Shown in pieces: positions 5,434 to 11,314 of a stretch of 12,388 nt of DNA. The stretch spans positions 1 through 12,388 of the forward strand of contig DAIDBB010000327.1 in assembly GCA_027310325.1 (NCBI GenBank), written 5' to 3'. The notes beneath the pieces were generated by a model. That model made no database searches, had not been told where the DNA came from, and saw only the letters and a list, made by a program, of their open reading frames with translations. The position numbers and the translations under genes are program-made. Origin of the DNA: a bacterium (GTDB lineage Bacteria; Desulfobacterota; GWC2-55-46). How positions within the stretch are numbered: the first letter of the stretch is position 1; each line of letters opens with the position of its first letter.

Positions 5434-6743
5434 CCGCAGAGCCCATAACCATACGCTCGTGGCCCAGGGCCATAATGCACATCGACGCCGACGCATTCTT
5501 CGCGTCCTGCGAGCAGGCCGTAAAGCCCGCTCTCAAGGGAAGGCCCGTCATAACCGGCAAGGAGCGAGGGATCGTCGCCGCCGCGAGCTACGAGGCAAAG
5601 CGCAGGGGTGTGGAGCGCGGCATGAGGCTCTTCGAGGCGAAAAAGGCCTGCCCGGACGCCGTGATACTCCCCTCCGACTACGAGACCTACAGCCTCTTTT
5701 CGATGCGTATGTTCCAGATACTGCGGAGGTTCTCCCCGGCCGTCGAGGAGTACTCGATAGACGAGGCGTTCGTGGACCTTACTGGCCTAAGGAGGCTCCA
5801 CCGGGGCCCGTACGGCGAGATAGCAAAGAAAATACAGGAGACGGTCGAAAGGGAGCTCGGCATAACGGTTTCAATAGGAGTAAGCCTGACGAAGGTGCTG
5901 GCCAAGGCCGCATCAAAACACAGGAAGCCCCACGGGCTTACGGTAATACCGGGGCGCGACATACACCTATTTCTAAAGGACCTCCCGGTGGGCAAGGTCT
6001 GGGGCATAGGGCCGAATACCGCGGAGCTCCTCGGAAAGCTCGGCGTAAATACGGCGCTTGAGCTTGCCCGCAAACCCGAAGCGTTCGTAAAAAGATACCT
6101 CTCGAAGCCCTACATCGAGGTCTGGCACGAGCTTAACGGCAGGGGCGTTTACGTTGTAAACCAGGAGGACAAGACCTCGTACCAGTCGATCGGCAAGACC
6201 AGGACCTTCACCCCGCCATCGAGCGACGAGACGTTCGTCTTCGCCCAGGTGTCGAGAAATCTGGAGAACGCCTGCATAAAGGCCCGGCGCTACAGGCTCT
6301 CGGCGACGAGAATCATCCTTTTTCTCAAGACGCAGGAGTTCAGGACCTCCGGGGTGGAGCTAAAGCTTACGCGCCCGAGCGCGTATCCGCTCGAGCTCCT
6401 TGGATCAACGAGGGAGGGGTTCGCCGGGATATTTACAGGCGGCGTCCTCTACCGCGCCACGGGCGTTATTCTGGCGGGCCTCGTTCCTGAAAGCTCCGTC
6501 CAGTACACGCTCTTTGACGACGTTACGAAGATAGAGAAGCTATCGCGGATATACGGGGCCATGGACGGGCTTTCGGAGAAGTTCGGCAAGCACACTATCT
6601 CTTTGGTATCGAGCCTTCCCGTAAAGCTCCAGCGCCAGCACGAGGGCGGGCGCGGGGACGTCCCGAAAAGGAAGACCGGGCTATTCAAGGGCGAGAACAA
6701 AAGGCAGAGGCTCGGGGTGCCTGTCCTGGACGTCAAGGTATAA
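5430..6743 (+). CDS. dinB: Y-family translesion DNA polymerase (DinB/UmuC type)
   Basis: A 437-aa error-prone polymerase that copies past damaged bases. The catalytic palm residues are visible: Asp19 in MHIDADAFFAS, and Asp111-Glu112 in YSIDEAFVDLTG. Phe24 fits the steric-gate position that excludes ribonucleotides. A helix-hairpin-helix-like stretch (VWGIGPNTAELLGKLGV, 190-206) and the little-finger domain (about 245-355) follow. QYTLF (358-362) matches a beta-clamp-binding pentapeptide, and a basic tail of about 40 residues ends the protein. It is co-transcribed with lexA through a 4-nt overlap, with AAGGAA upstream, so it should be SOS-induced. DinB versus UmuC cannot be settled from motifs alone; no imuA, umuD or dnaE2 neighbour is present. 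Confidence 0.9.
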   Translation: MTAEPITIRSWPRAIMHIDADAFFASCEQAVKPALKGRPVITGKERGIVAAASYEAKRRGVERGMRLFEAKKACPDAVILPSDYETYSLFSMRMFQILRRFSPAVEEYSIDEAFVDLTGLRRLHRGPYGEIAKKIQETVERELGITVSIGVSLTKVLAKAASKHRKPHGLTVIPGRDIHLFLKDLPVGKVWGIGPNTAELLGKLGVNTALELARKPEAFVKRYLSKPYIEVWHELNGRGVYVVNQEDKTSYQSIGKTRTFTPPSSDETFVFAQVSRNLENACIKARRYRLSATRIILFLKTQEFRTSGVELKLTRPSAYPLELLGSTREGFAGIFTGGVLYRATGVILAGLVPESSVQYTLFDDVTKIEKLSRIYGAMDGLSEKFGKHTISLVSSLPVKLQRQHEGGRGDVPKRKTGLFKGENKRQRLGVPVLDVKV

Positions 6744-6969
6744 AGAATGACAAACCCGGGTTTATAGTCGATATGCACGCGTTCCAACGCATAGAACTAT
6801 CCCTGCCAATCCCGGACCCCTTCCTGAAAGTGAGCGCTTGAAAATATTATTAAGTACCGCGCGTTATTGTTGTTAATCCGCAATTGCCGTTACGGTTTCG
6901 TTCCTTCACGTCTAAAACCGCACGCAAGAAAGGGCATGATTTTAAAATTTCGGAAGGCGAGGAATTGAG

Positions 6970-6998
6970 TTGGGTAAATAAGCAAAACGAGGTACAAT
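6970..6998 (+). promoter_or_regulatory. Sigma70-type promoter for the lipoprotein gene
   Basis: TTGGGT (6970-6975) and TACAAT (6993-6998) with 17-bp spacing. Predicted start near 7005, then AAGAAAGGG (7012-7020) before ATG 7026. The stretch 6744-6969 shows no gene, only a perfect 12-bp palindrome AAACCCGGGTTT (6752-6763) just after the polymerase stop. Confidence 0.6.
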
Positions 6999-7025
6999 CA
7001 GAGGAAAAAACAAGAAAGGGATTAT

Positions 7026-7739
7026 ATGAGGCCTAATCATGTTTTGGCAAAGGTATTTTTCATTCTGATGTTTTTTATCGTAAGCGGGTGCTCGGCGCAA
7101 AGTCCGGTTGAAAAAACGCTTAAAGACGCCATAAAAGCCTATGGCGGCAAAGATAACCTTGAAAAACTCAATTCATGGACCGCCGTCTGGAACGTTCAGG
7201 CAAAGGCAAGGGGGGAGTCAGGCACTGATACAAGGAATATAGGGCTTCCCGATAGGCTCATGGTACACCTTGATTACGGGACATCGAGCGAGACAAGGGT
7301 CATTAACGGAAACAAGGGATGGCGCGCTTTTTCAGGAAGCGAGCCTATGCCCGCGCAGGGCCCTTCTTTGCTTGCCATGAGAATGCAGCTTATGAGGTTT
7401 TATACGCCGCTGACCCTCCTTGAAAGGAAAAACGAGCTGACCCTATCCGAGAAAGATGGGTTTAAGGTCATCGGTTTAAAGGACGGCGAGATTACGGCGG
7501 ATTACTGGATAAATCCAAAGACCGGCCGGATTGAGAGGTTTATAGGGACTTTCATTATGGCCGGGGGCGTAATGGAGTTCAGGACAGAGTACTCGGACTT
7601 CAGGTTTGTTGAAGGGGTGCTCCTGCCGCACGGGGAAGATAAATACGCCGGCAGCGTGAACACCGCAACCCTTACTCTTAAAGAGGTTAGGTTTAACGAA
7701 AAATTCCCTTCGGAAGTTTTTTCAGGAGTCAAGAAATAA
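7026..7739 (+). CDS. Lipoprotein with LolA-like character, function unknown
   Basis: A 237-aa exported lipoprotein. The signal peptide MRPNHVLAKVFFILMFFIVS ends in lipobox VSGC (19-22), with Cys22 as the lipidated residue. Ser23 at +2 favours outer-membrane sorting under the E. coli rule. The mature protein opens with VEKTLKDAIKAYGGKDNLEKL, a start often seen in periplasmic LolA/LppX-like beta-sheet proteins, and the rest has alternating beta-strand character (DRLMVHLDYG, GEITADYWINPKTGRIERF). A lipid- or lipoprotein-binding fold is therefore plausible but unproven. Base composition is visibly AT-richer than the flanking genes, with more AAA, CTT and ATT codons, which may signal separate acquisition. 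It has its own promoter and seems monocistronic. Confidence 0.75.
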   Translation: MRPNHVLAKVFFILMFFIVSGCSAQSPVEKTLKDAIKAYGGKDNLEKLNSWTAVWNVQAKARGESGTDTRNIGLPDRLMVHLDYGTSSETRVINGNKGWRAFSGSEPMPAQGPSLLAMRMQLMRFYTPLTLLERKNELTLSEKDGFKVIGLKDGEITADYWINPKTGRIERFIGTFIMAGGVMEFRTEYSDFRFVEGVLLPHGEDKYAGSVNTATLTLKEVRFNEKFPSEVFSGVKK

Positions 7740-7821
7740 GAACGCCGGGCTTGCCCCGTTTTATCGACGCGTATGAGATATATCGACGCGGCCTTAAAAC
7801 GTAAGCTGTACAATGACGCGC

Positions 7822-7841
7822 TAGCAGATTGCTGAAAAACC
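7822..7841 (+). repeat. MITE-like element, left end only (copy B)
   Basis: TAGCAGATTGCTGAAAAACC matches the left end of the elements at 947 and 10977, but the interior that follows is unrelated. Either a truncated copy or a hybrid with the structured repeat next to it. Just upstream, TATCGACGCG is directly repeated at 7762-7771 and 7781-7790. Confidence 0.65.
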
Positions 7842-7847
7842 CTTTTT

Positions 7848-7967
7848 GGGGGAAACTTGTTGAATCCGTCTTCGACGGCTTCAATCGGTAGGGAATGAAT
7901 CATTTTTATAGCTCGCCTTATCACTTCGTGAGTCGGCGAGCCCCCGAACTGTAGAAAGGTTTCCCCC
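7848..7967. repeat. Nested inverted repeats with a three-way-junction layout
   Basis: Outer arms GGGGGAAAC (7848-7856) and GTTTCCCCC (7959-7967) pair perfectly. Inside are two hairpins. CCGTC-TTC-GACGG (7866-7878) is extended by GAA/TTC. GCTCGCC (7911-7917) pairs with GGCGAGC (7935-7941) and encloses TCAC-TTC-GTGA. It lies between a MITE end and REP-like hairpins, so it may be a mobile-repeat part or a structured RNA. Confidence 0.6.
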
Positions 7968-7977
7968 AGCCGGGTAG

Positions 7978-8201
7978 GGTGCGCTGTGCGCACCATCAAA
8001 TAATTTTCAGGGGTCGCGTAACCTGATATGTCTGATTACACAAGGGCCGGGATAGATTGGTTCATTCTTCCGGGTAATGGAAGTATTCGTCGTCCCATAA
8101 ATTTGTCGAAGAGGGCCTTTATCCTTCGGATTGGGGAGGACGGCGTTATGGAATTCGGGGGCATAGGAGGCAGAGTAATCAATTGGTGCGCTGAGCGCGC
8201 C
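7978..8201. repeat. Segment bounded by two REP-like hairpins
   Basis: GGTGCGC-TGT-GCGCACC (7978-7994) and GGTGCGC-TGA-GCGCGCC (8185-8201; one G-U pair) are near-identical 17-nt hairpins in the same orientation about 190 bp apart. The DNA between them has no supported gene; the short open frames there lack ribosome sites and recognisable sequence. The whole of 7740-8283 is best described as repeats and unassigned sequence. Confidence 0.55.
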
Positions 8202-8283
8202 CGGCAAGACTACAAGACTTCAATCCTCTAAACTCGCCTGTCCGGCGTAATTGTAGGTGCCTCGTCATCGCTCCGGCGCCGGA

Positions 8284-8308
8284 AGGCGTTTTCCCGCCTC
8301 TTTTTTTT
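8284..8308 (+). terminator. Intrinsic terminator-like hairpin
   Basis: AGGCG (8284-8288), TTTTCC loop, CGCCT (8295-8299), then C and eight T residues. It closes the 7.7-8.3 kb repeat region and shields the next promoter. Confidence 0.65.
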
Positions 8309-8340
8309 GCCTCCTCCTTTCTCAAAAAGACCCGTTAGAT

Positions 8341-8368
8341 TTGACATACGCCGTTATCCATATATACT
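8341..8368 (+). promoter_or_regulatory. Sigma70-type promoter for the SnoaL-like gene
   Basis: A consensus TTGACA (8341-8346) and TATACT (8363-8368) with 16-bp spacing. Start near 8375 implies a leader of about 125 nt. Confidence 0.75.
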
Positions 8369-8435
8369 TTTCGGGAAAGGGCCTCTGCCGCCGTTCCTCC
8401 GAATGCGCGGGGCGCCCGGCGCGTACGTAATCGAA

Positions 8436-8464
8436 GGCCGCCCCCCCAAAAAAAGGCGGCGGCC
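8436..8464 (+). other. GC-rich hairpin in the leader of the SnoaL-like gene
   Basis: GGCCGCC (8436-8442) can pair with GGCGGCC (8458-8464) across a loop containing CCCCC and seven A residues. It ends 25 nt before the ribosome site AAGGAGG (8490-8496). A structural role in the long leader is possible but unproven. Confidence 0.35.
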
Positions 8465-8501
8465 GGATAGAGGCGCGAAAAATCCATTTAAGGAGGTCCC
8501 G

Positions 8502-8975
8502 ATGCCGCGGTCTTTTAGAATGGCGCCGGTGGCGGCGCTGGCGGTCTTCCTTCTCCTCGCTTTAACGCCGCGCTCACGCGCGGCTGACGCCTGCCAGGCG
8601 GCGGCGGCGAATAAAAAACTCGTCCTGGATTTCTACTCGATGCTCTTCGAGAAGCGCCAGGTGAAAGAGGCCTTCGACATGTTCGTCTCCCCGGACTACA
8701 TCCAGCACAACCCGAGCATCCCGAACGGCACGGCCCCCGACATAGCGTTCCTTACGGAGAAGTTCAAGAATAACCCCGGGTCCACGAACGAGGTCAAAAG
8801 GGCCGTGGCCGAGGAAGACCTCGTCGTCCTCCACGTCCTCTCGCGCCTCAACCCCGCGGACAGGGGGCGCGCCATAGTGGACATCTTTAGGGTCAAGGAC
8901 AATAAGATCGTCGAGCACTGGGACGTCATACAGCCCGTCCCGGCGGAGACGGTAAGCGGCAACCCGATGTTTTAA
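8502..8975 (+). CDS. Exported SnoaL-like (NTF2-fold) protein
   Basis: A 157-aa protein with a signal peptide (MPRSFRMAPVAALAVFLLLA, probable cleavage after SRA at residue 27). The mature part fits the SnoaL-like/NTF2 fold family: NKKLVLDFYSMLFEKRQVKEAF (about 37-58), YIQHNPSIPNG (66-76), then beta strands DLVVLHVLSRL and AIVDIFRVKDNKIVEHWDV. Tyr66, His69 and His139-Trp140 line up with conserved pocket positions of the COG4922-type subgroup, named after SnoaL polyketide cyclases; the reaction of this exported version is unknown. ATG 8502 is chosen for AAGGAGG 5 nt upstream and for the signal peptide. The frame is open back to 8307, but that part is promoter and leader. The stop codon directly abuts a MITE copy. 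Confidence 0.8.
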   Translation: MPRSFRMAPVAALAVFLLLALTPRSRAADACQAAAANKKLVLDFYSMLFEKRQVKEAFDMFVSPDYIQHNPSIPNGTAPDIAFLTEKFKNNPGSTNEVKRAVAEEDLVVLHVLSRLNPADRGRAIVDIFRVKDNKIVEHWDVIQPVPAETVSGNPMF

Positions 8976-9094
8976 GGCCGCTTAAAAAGTCCGTCCGCGT
9001 CGAAGGCAACGCCGCCCGTCGCTGCGCCGCACACAAAAAAGTACGCCCCGTTCCAACTCCTCGACGCCTCGCATACGCGACTTTTTTAGCGGTC
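8976..9094 (-). repeat. MITE-like element, copy C (inverted, diverged)
   Basis: Terminal inverted repeats GGCCGCTTAAAAAGTC (8976-8991) and GACTTTTTTAGCGGTC (9079-9094) match at 14 of 16. The interior aligns with the reverse complement of copy A: GTCCGTCCGC, TCGAAGGC, AAAGTACGCC and CTCGACGCCTCGCAT blocks in the same order. It fills nearly all of the gap between the SnoaL-like and dioxygenase genes. Confidence 0.75.
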
Positions 9095-9126
9095 TGAACC
9101 AGGCCTCGCGAGAAGGGATACCTTAA

Positions 9127-9915
9127 GTGAAGATGCCCGCGCTTTTCATCGGCCACGGCTCGCCGATGAACCTTGTGCTTAAAAACGGCTTCACCGAAAG
9201 CCTCGTCCGCCTCGGCGGCACGCTTCCGAGGCCCGGGGCCATCATGGTGGTATCGGCCCACTGGCTGACGGCCGGCACGTACGTCGGGTGCCTGGACCGG
9301 CCGGGGACGATCCACGACTTTCACGGCTTTCCCGATGCGCTCTACAAGATCGACTACCCGGCCCCCGGCTCTCCCGAGGACGCCAGGAACGTGGCGCGCA
9401 TGGTAAAAAGGACCCGCGTTAAGTGCCACACCGACTGGGGGCTCGACCACGCCTCGTGGGCCGTGCTTAAGCACATCTACCCCCGCGCGGATATCCCGGT
9501 ATTCGAGATGAGCCTCGATTACTCGTTTAACGACTGGAGCCCGAAGCCTCTCCTCTACCACTACGAGCTTGGCCGCGAGCTTATGGAGCTTAGGAATAAC
9601 GGAGTGCTCGTCATCGGGAGCGGAAATATCGTCCATAACTTAAGCCTCCTTGAGCCTGACATAAACGCGCCCCCCTGTGACTGGGCGGCGGAGTTCGATG
9701 GAATTGTGAGGCAAAAGCTCCTCGACGGCGACCCCATGGCGCTCGTCGATTACGAAAAGCTCTGCAAGGGGGCGGCCCTTGCCGCGCCCACCCTGGACCA
9801 TTACCTCCCGATGCTTTACACGGTCGCATTGAGGGAAAAGGACGACGCGCTGAGGTTCGTCTTCGAGGGGTTCCAGTACGCATCCGTATCGATGCGCTCT
9901 TTTCAGATAGGATAG
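9127..9915 (+). CDS. ygiD: 4,5-DOPA dioxygenase extradiol-like enzyme (YgiD/LigB family)
   Basis: A 262-aa cytoplasmic class III extradiol dioxygenase-like protein of the YgiD/DODA group, which opens catechol rings such as L-DOPA at the 4,5 bond. Likely metal-site residues are His10 (FIGHGSPMN), His45 (VSAHW) and His225 (TLDHYLPM), with His170 (GSGNIVHNL) and His108 (GLDHASW) also conserved. TIHDFHGFPDALYKIDYPAPG is a diagnostic stretch of the family. The length is typical. GTG 9127 is preferred because AAGGG (9113-9117) is 9 nt upstream; ATG 9133 is the alternative. No promoter is obvious in the MITE copy just upstream. The true substrate cannot be told from sequence. Confidence 0.9.
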   Translation: MKMPALFIGHGSPMNLVLKNGFTESLVRLGGTLPRPGAIMVVSAHWLTAGTYVGCLDRPGTIHDFHGFPDALYKIDYPAPGSPEDARNVARMVKRTRVKCHTDWGLDHASWAVLKHIYPRADIPVFEMSLDYSFNDWSPKPLLYHYELGRELMELRNNGVLVIGSGNIVHNLSLLEPDINAPPCDWAAEFDGIVRQKLLDGDPMALVDYEKLCKGAALAAPTLDHYLPMLYTVALREKDDALRFVFEGFQYASVSMRSFQIG

Positions 9916-9982
9916 ACCCACCCGGACGCCGTAGCCCGCGATCAAAAAAATACCGCTGTAAATCCATTCTCCGGGGAGACGG

Positions 9983-10384
9983 ATGGGACCGGTCAAGGTC
10001 GTTATCAGGTACGCGGACGGCAGGCTAGTCAAAGGCTATACGAACGATTTCTTTCCCAACAAGCCCACGTTGCACGTCTCCGCCGGGCCCAATGATCACG
10101 GGGCCGTCATACGGGTCGGGGAGCTTAAGGCGGTCTTCTTCGTAAAGGACTTTATGGGCAACCCGGAGCATGAAGAGTCGAACGCCTTTGACGGGCGGAA
10201 GCCCTCCGGCAGGAAGGCCGAGGTCACATTCAAGGACAACGAGGTGATCGTCGGCACAACGCTCGGCTACGACCCGGGCAGGCTCGGTTTTTTCCTCATG
10301 CCCGCCGACCCGGACTCCAACAACATAAGGGTCTTTGCCGTGAACGCCGCCGTAAAGGGCTTCCGCTATCTTCGACCCCCTTAA
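9983..10384 (+). CDS. Conserved hypothetical protein with two similar beta-rich halves
   Basis: A 133-aa soluble protein with no signal peptide. It resembles small conserved proteins with the pattern VxxxDGxxxxGYT-DFFPxKPxxHV...LKAVFFVKDFxGNPEHEE, seen in Deltaproteobacteria (I recall a DUF6982-type family; not searched). The two halves look like tandem copies: VVIRYADGRLVKGYTNDFFP (5-25) and AEVTFKDNEVIVGTTLGYDP (79-98), each leading to strands ending in LKAVFFV (48-54) and VNAAVKGFRYL (120-130). That suggests a small barrel-like dimer within one chain. GGGGAGA lies 5 nt before ATG. The function is unknown; 67 nt separate it from the dioxygenase gene, so joint transcription is possible. Confidence 0.7.
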   Translation: MGPVKVVIRYADGRLVKGYTNDFFPNKPTLHVSAGPNDHGAVIRVGELKAVFFVKDFMGNPEHEESNAFDGRKPSGRKAEVTFKDNEVIVGTTLGYDPGRLGFFLMPADPDSNNIRVFAVNAAVKGFRYLRPP

Positions 10385-10393
10385 AAAAAACGC

Positions 10394-10421
10394 TTGACTT
10401 CTCCGGGCGTTGTGGTATTTT
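10394..10421 (+). promoter_or_regulatory. Promoter for the cold-shock gene or its leader RNA
   Basis: TTGACT (10394-10399) and TATTTT (10416-10421) with 16-bp spacing; TGG before the -10 extends it, as in the other TGG-TAT promoters of this window. Start near 10428. Confidence 0.7.
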
Positions 10422-10427
10422 ATATGC

Positions 10428-10497
10428 AACTGAAGTTTCGGAAGTACTTGTCGCTAGCCAGCCGCAAAGACTTTCTGGGTCTTGGCGGCTTTTTTTT
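10428..10497 (+). ncRNA. Candidate short leader RNA of the cold-shock gene
   Basis: From the predicted start to the end of the T-run is about 70 nt. The RNA would carry a short AAGT/ACTT-containing 5' part and a 3' terminator hairpin, the usual shape of a bacterial sRNA or an attenuated leader. I do not recognise an Rfam family in it. Confidence 0.4.
10460..10497 (+). terminator. Intrinsic terminator inside the cold-shock gene leader
   Basis: AGCCGC-A-AAGAC (10460-10471) pairs with GTCTT-G-GCGGCT (10479-10490): 6 bp, one A-G mismatch, 5 bp and a 7-nt loop, then eight T residues (10490-10497). It lies between promoter and coding region, 50 nt before the start codon. Confidence 0.75.
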
Positions 10498-10547
10498 ATG
10501 CCCTGGCCTCCGCAAGCTTCAAATACTCAAGAAGGAGGTACGCTACA

Positions 10548-10748
10548 GTGACAAAAGGGACTGTTAAGTGGTTCAACGAGTCAAAGGGCTTCGGGTTTAT
10601 AACCAGGGAAGACGGCGGGGACGTTTTTGTCCATTACGCCGACATCCAGTCCGAGGGTTTCAAGACCCTCGCCGAGGGCCAGGCAGTGAGTTTTGAAGTG
10701 GTCAATGGCCCCAAGGGGCCGAAGGCCAGCAACGTCGTAAAGCTCTAA
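10548..10748 (+). CDS. cspA: Cold-shock protein (CspA family RNA chaperone)
   Basis: A 66-aa single-domain cold-shock protein that binds single-stranded RNA/DNA and melts RNA structure. It begins MTKGTVKWFNESKGFGFITR, with RNP1 KGFGFI (13-18) and RNP2 VFVH (26-29), and ends KASNVVKL as usual for the family. The start is GTG 10548, with AAGGAGG (10532-10538) upstream; the longer open frame from 10482 lies in the leader and terminator and is not coding. The leader is about 120 nt, in the range of cold-inducible csp mRNAs, but contains an intrinsic terminator. Cold regulation is inferred only. The symbol denotes the family; the paralogue cannot be assigned. Confidence 0.93.
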   Translation: MTKGTVKWFNESKGFGFITREDGGDVFVHYADIQSEGFKTLAEGQAVSFEVVNGPKGPKASNVVKL

Positions 10749-10755
10749 GCCCCGT

Positions 10756-10814
10756 AAGAAAGCAGGCCGCCTGTTTGCGCCATCGGCGCGGCGGGGCCTG
10801 CTTTCTTCTTTTTT
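10756..10814 (+). terminator. Strong intrinsic terminator after the cold-shock gene
   Basis: AAGAAAGCAGGCC (10756-10768) pairs perfectly with GGCCTGCTTTCTT (10795-10807). Inside sits a second hairpin GCGCC-ATC-GGCGC, and a T-run follows (10809-10814). The A-rich 5' arm would also allow some function on the other strand. Confidence 0.85.
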
Positions 10815-10841
10815 GCCCCGCCCCCGAGCCGACCCCGGAAT

Positions 10842-10855
10842 GTGACTTAAGTCAC
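10842..10855. promoter_or_regulatory. Palindromic activator-type site upstream of the sigma54 promoter
   Basis: GTGACTTAAGTCAC is a perfect 14-bp palindrome. With flanks it reads TGTGA-N6-TCACG, close to a CRP/FNR-family operator. A further GTCAC half-site lies at 10866-10870. It centres about 120 bp before the predicted sigma54 start, a common place for an enhancer-binding-protein site. A second 14-bp palindrome, CGCCGGGCCCGGCG, is at 10895-10908. Confidence 0.55.
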
Positions 10856-10943
10856 GCCAAAAAAAGTCACAATATGAAAAGATTGCGGCATCCACGCCGG
10901 GCCCGGCGCCTTGATACCCCCGAAAAATCGTATGATTTCCCGC

Positions 10944-10959
10944 TGGCACACGTCTTGCT
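10944..10959 (+). promoter_or_regulatory. Sigma54 (RpoN) promoter
   Basis: TGGCACACGTCTTGCT matches the -24/-12 consensus TGGCACG-N4-TTGCW at all fixed positions but one. GG (10945-10946) and GC (10957-10958) are exactly 10 nt apart, as required. Predicted start near 10970. Confidence 0.8.
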
Positions 10960-10976
10960 ACTAATTATAAAGCGTG

Positions 10977-11200
10977 TAGCAGATTGCTGAAAGACCCGGA
11001 ATTTGTTCACGCCGCTCAAAAAACTCCGGATGCCAGGCGTCCAGAGGCGCGGTTTGCGGCGTACTTTGGTGCGTGCGCACGGCAAAGTTAATGCCTGGCC
11101 GCGGCGGTTCCACTGGCCGTTGCGGCAAAAAAGCCGGCAAAACCTCCGCCCGCCGCAGGTGCGCCGCAATGACGGGCGGCGCAGCCTTCGAAGCGGATGG
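10977..11200 (+). repeat. MITE-like element, copy D (expanded, right end lost)
   Basis: It starts TAGCAGATTGCTGAAAGACC, like copy A, and shares GACCCGGAATTTGTTCA, CTCAAAAA, GGCGTACTTTG, GCCGCAATGACGG and GCCTTCGAAGCGGATGG in order. About 90 bp (near 11069-11158) are inserted in the middle relative to copy A, and the terminal TTTTTCAGCAGCCTGTTA is missing. The following stretch to 11300 has a small GGAAA-TTG-TTTCC hairpin (11199-11211) and no clear promoter. Confidence 0.65.
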
Positions 11201-11314
11201 AAATTGTTTCCTTACATTTGGAAGATCCCCCGCAGTGGGCTTCGGGGAGCTTCAAAAACGAGACGCTTGCAAAAAGGACAATAAAAAAAACTCATCGCTG
11301 AAAGGAGCAAGCCT

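Noticed and set aside
6772..6840. 22-codon ATG frame after the polymerase
   Set aside because: No ribosome site and no supporting feature; probably chance.
8007..8231. Short frames of 66-67 codons on both strands near 8.0-8.2 kb
   Set aside because: No ribosome site, no recognisable motif, and they run through repeat hairpins.
8307..8501. Upstream extension of the SnoaL-like gene
   Set aside because: It would place the promoter and a GC-rich hairpin inside the coding region; ATG 8502 has AAGGAGG and begins a signal peptide.
10482..10547. N-terminal extension of the cold-shock protein
   Set aside because: It lies within the leader terminator and ribosome site; the family starts at MTKGTVKWF.
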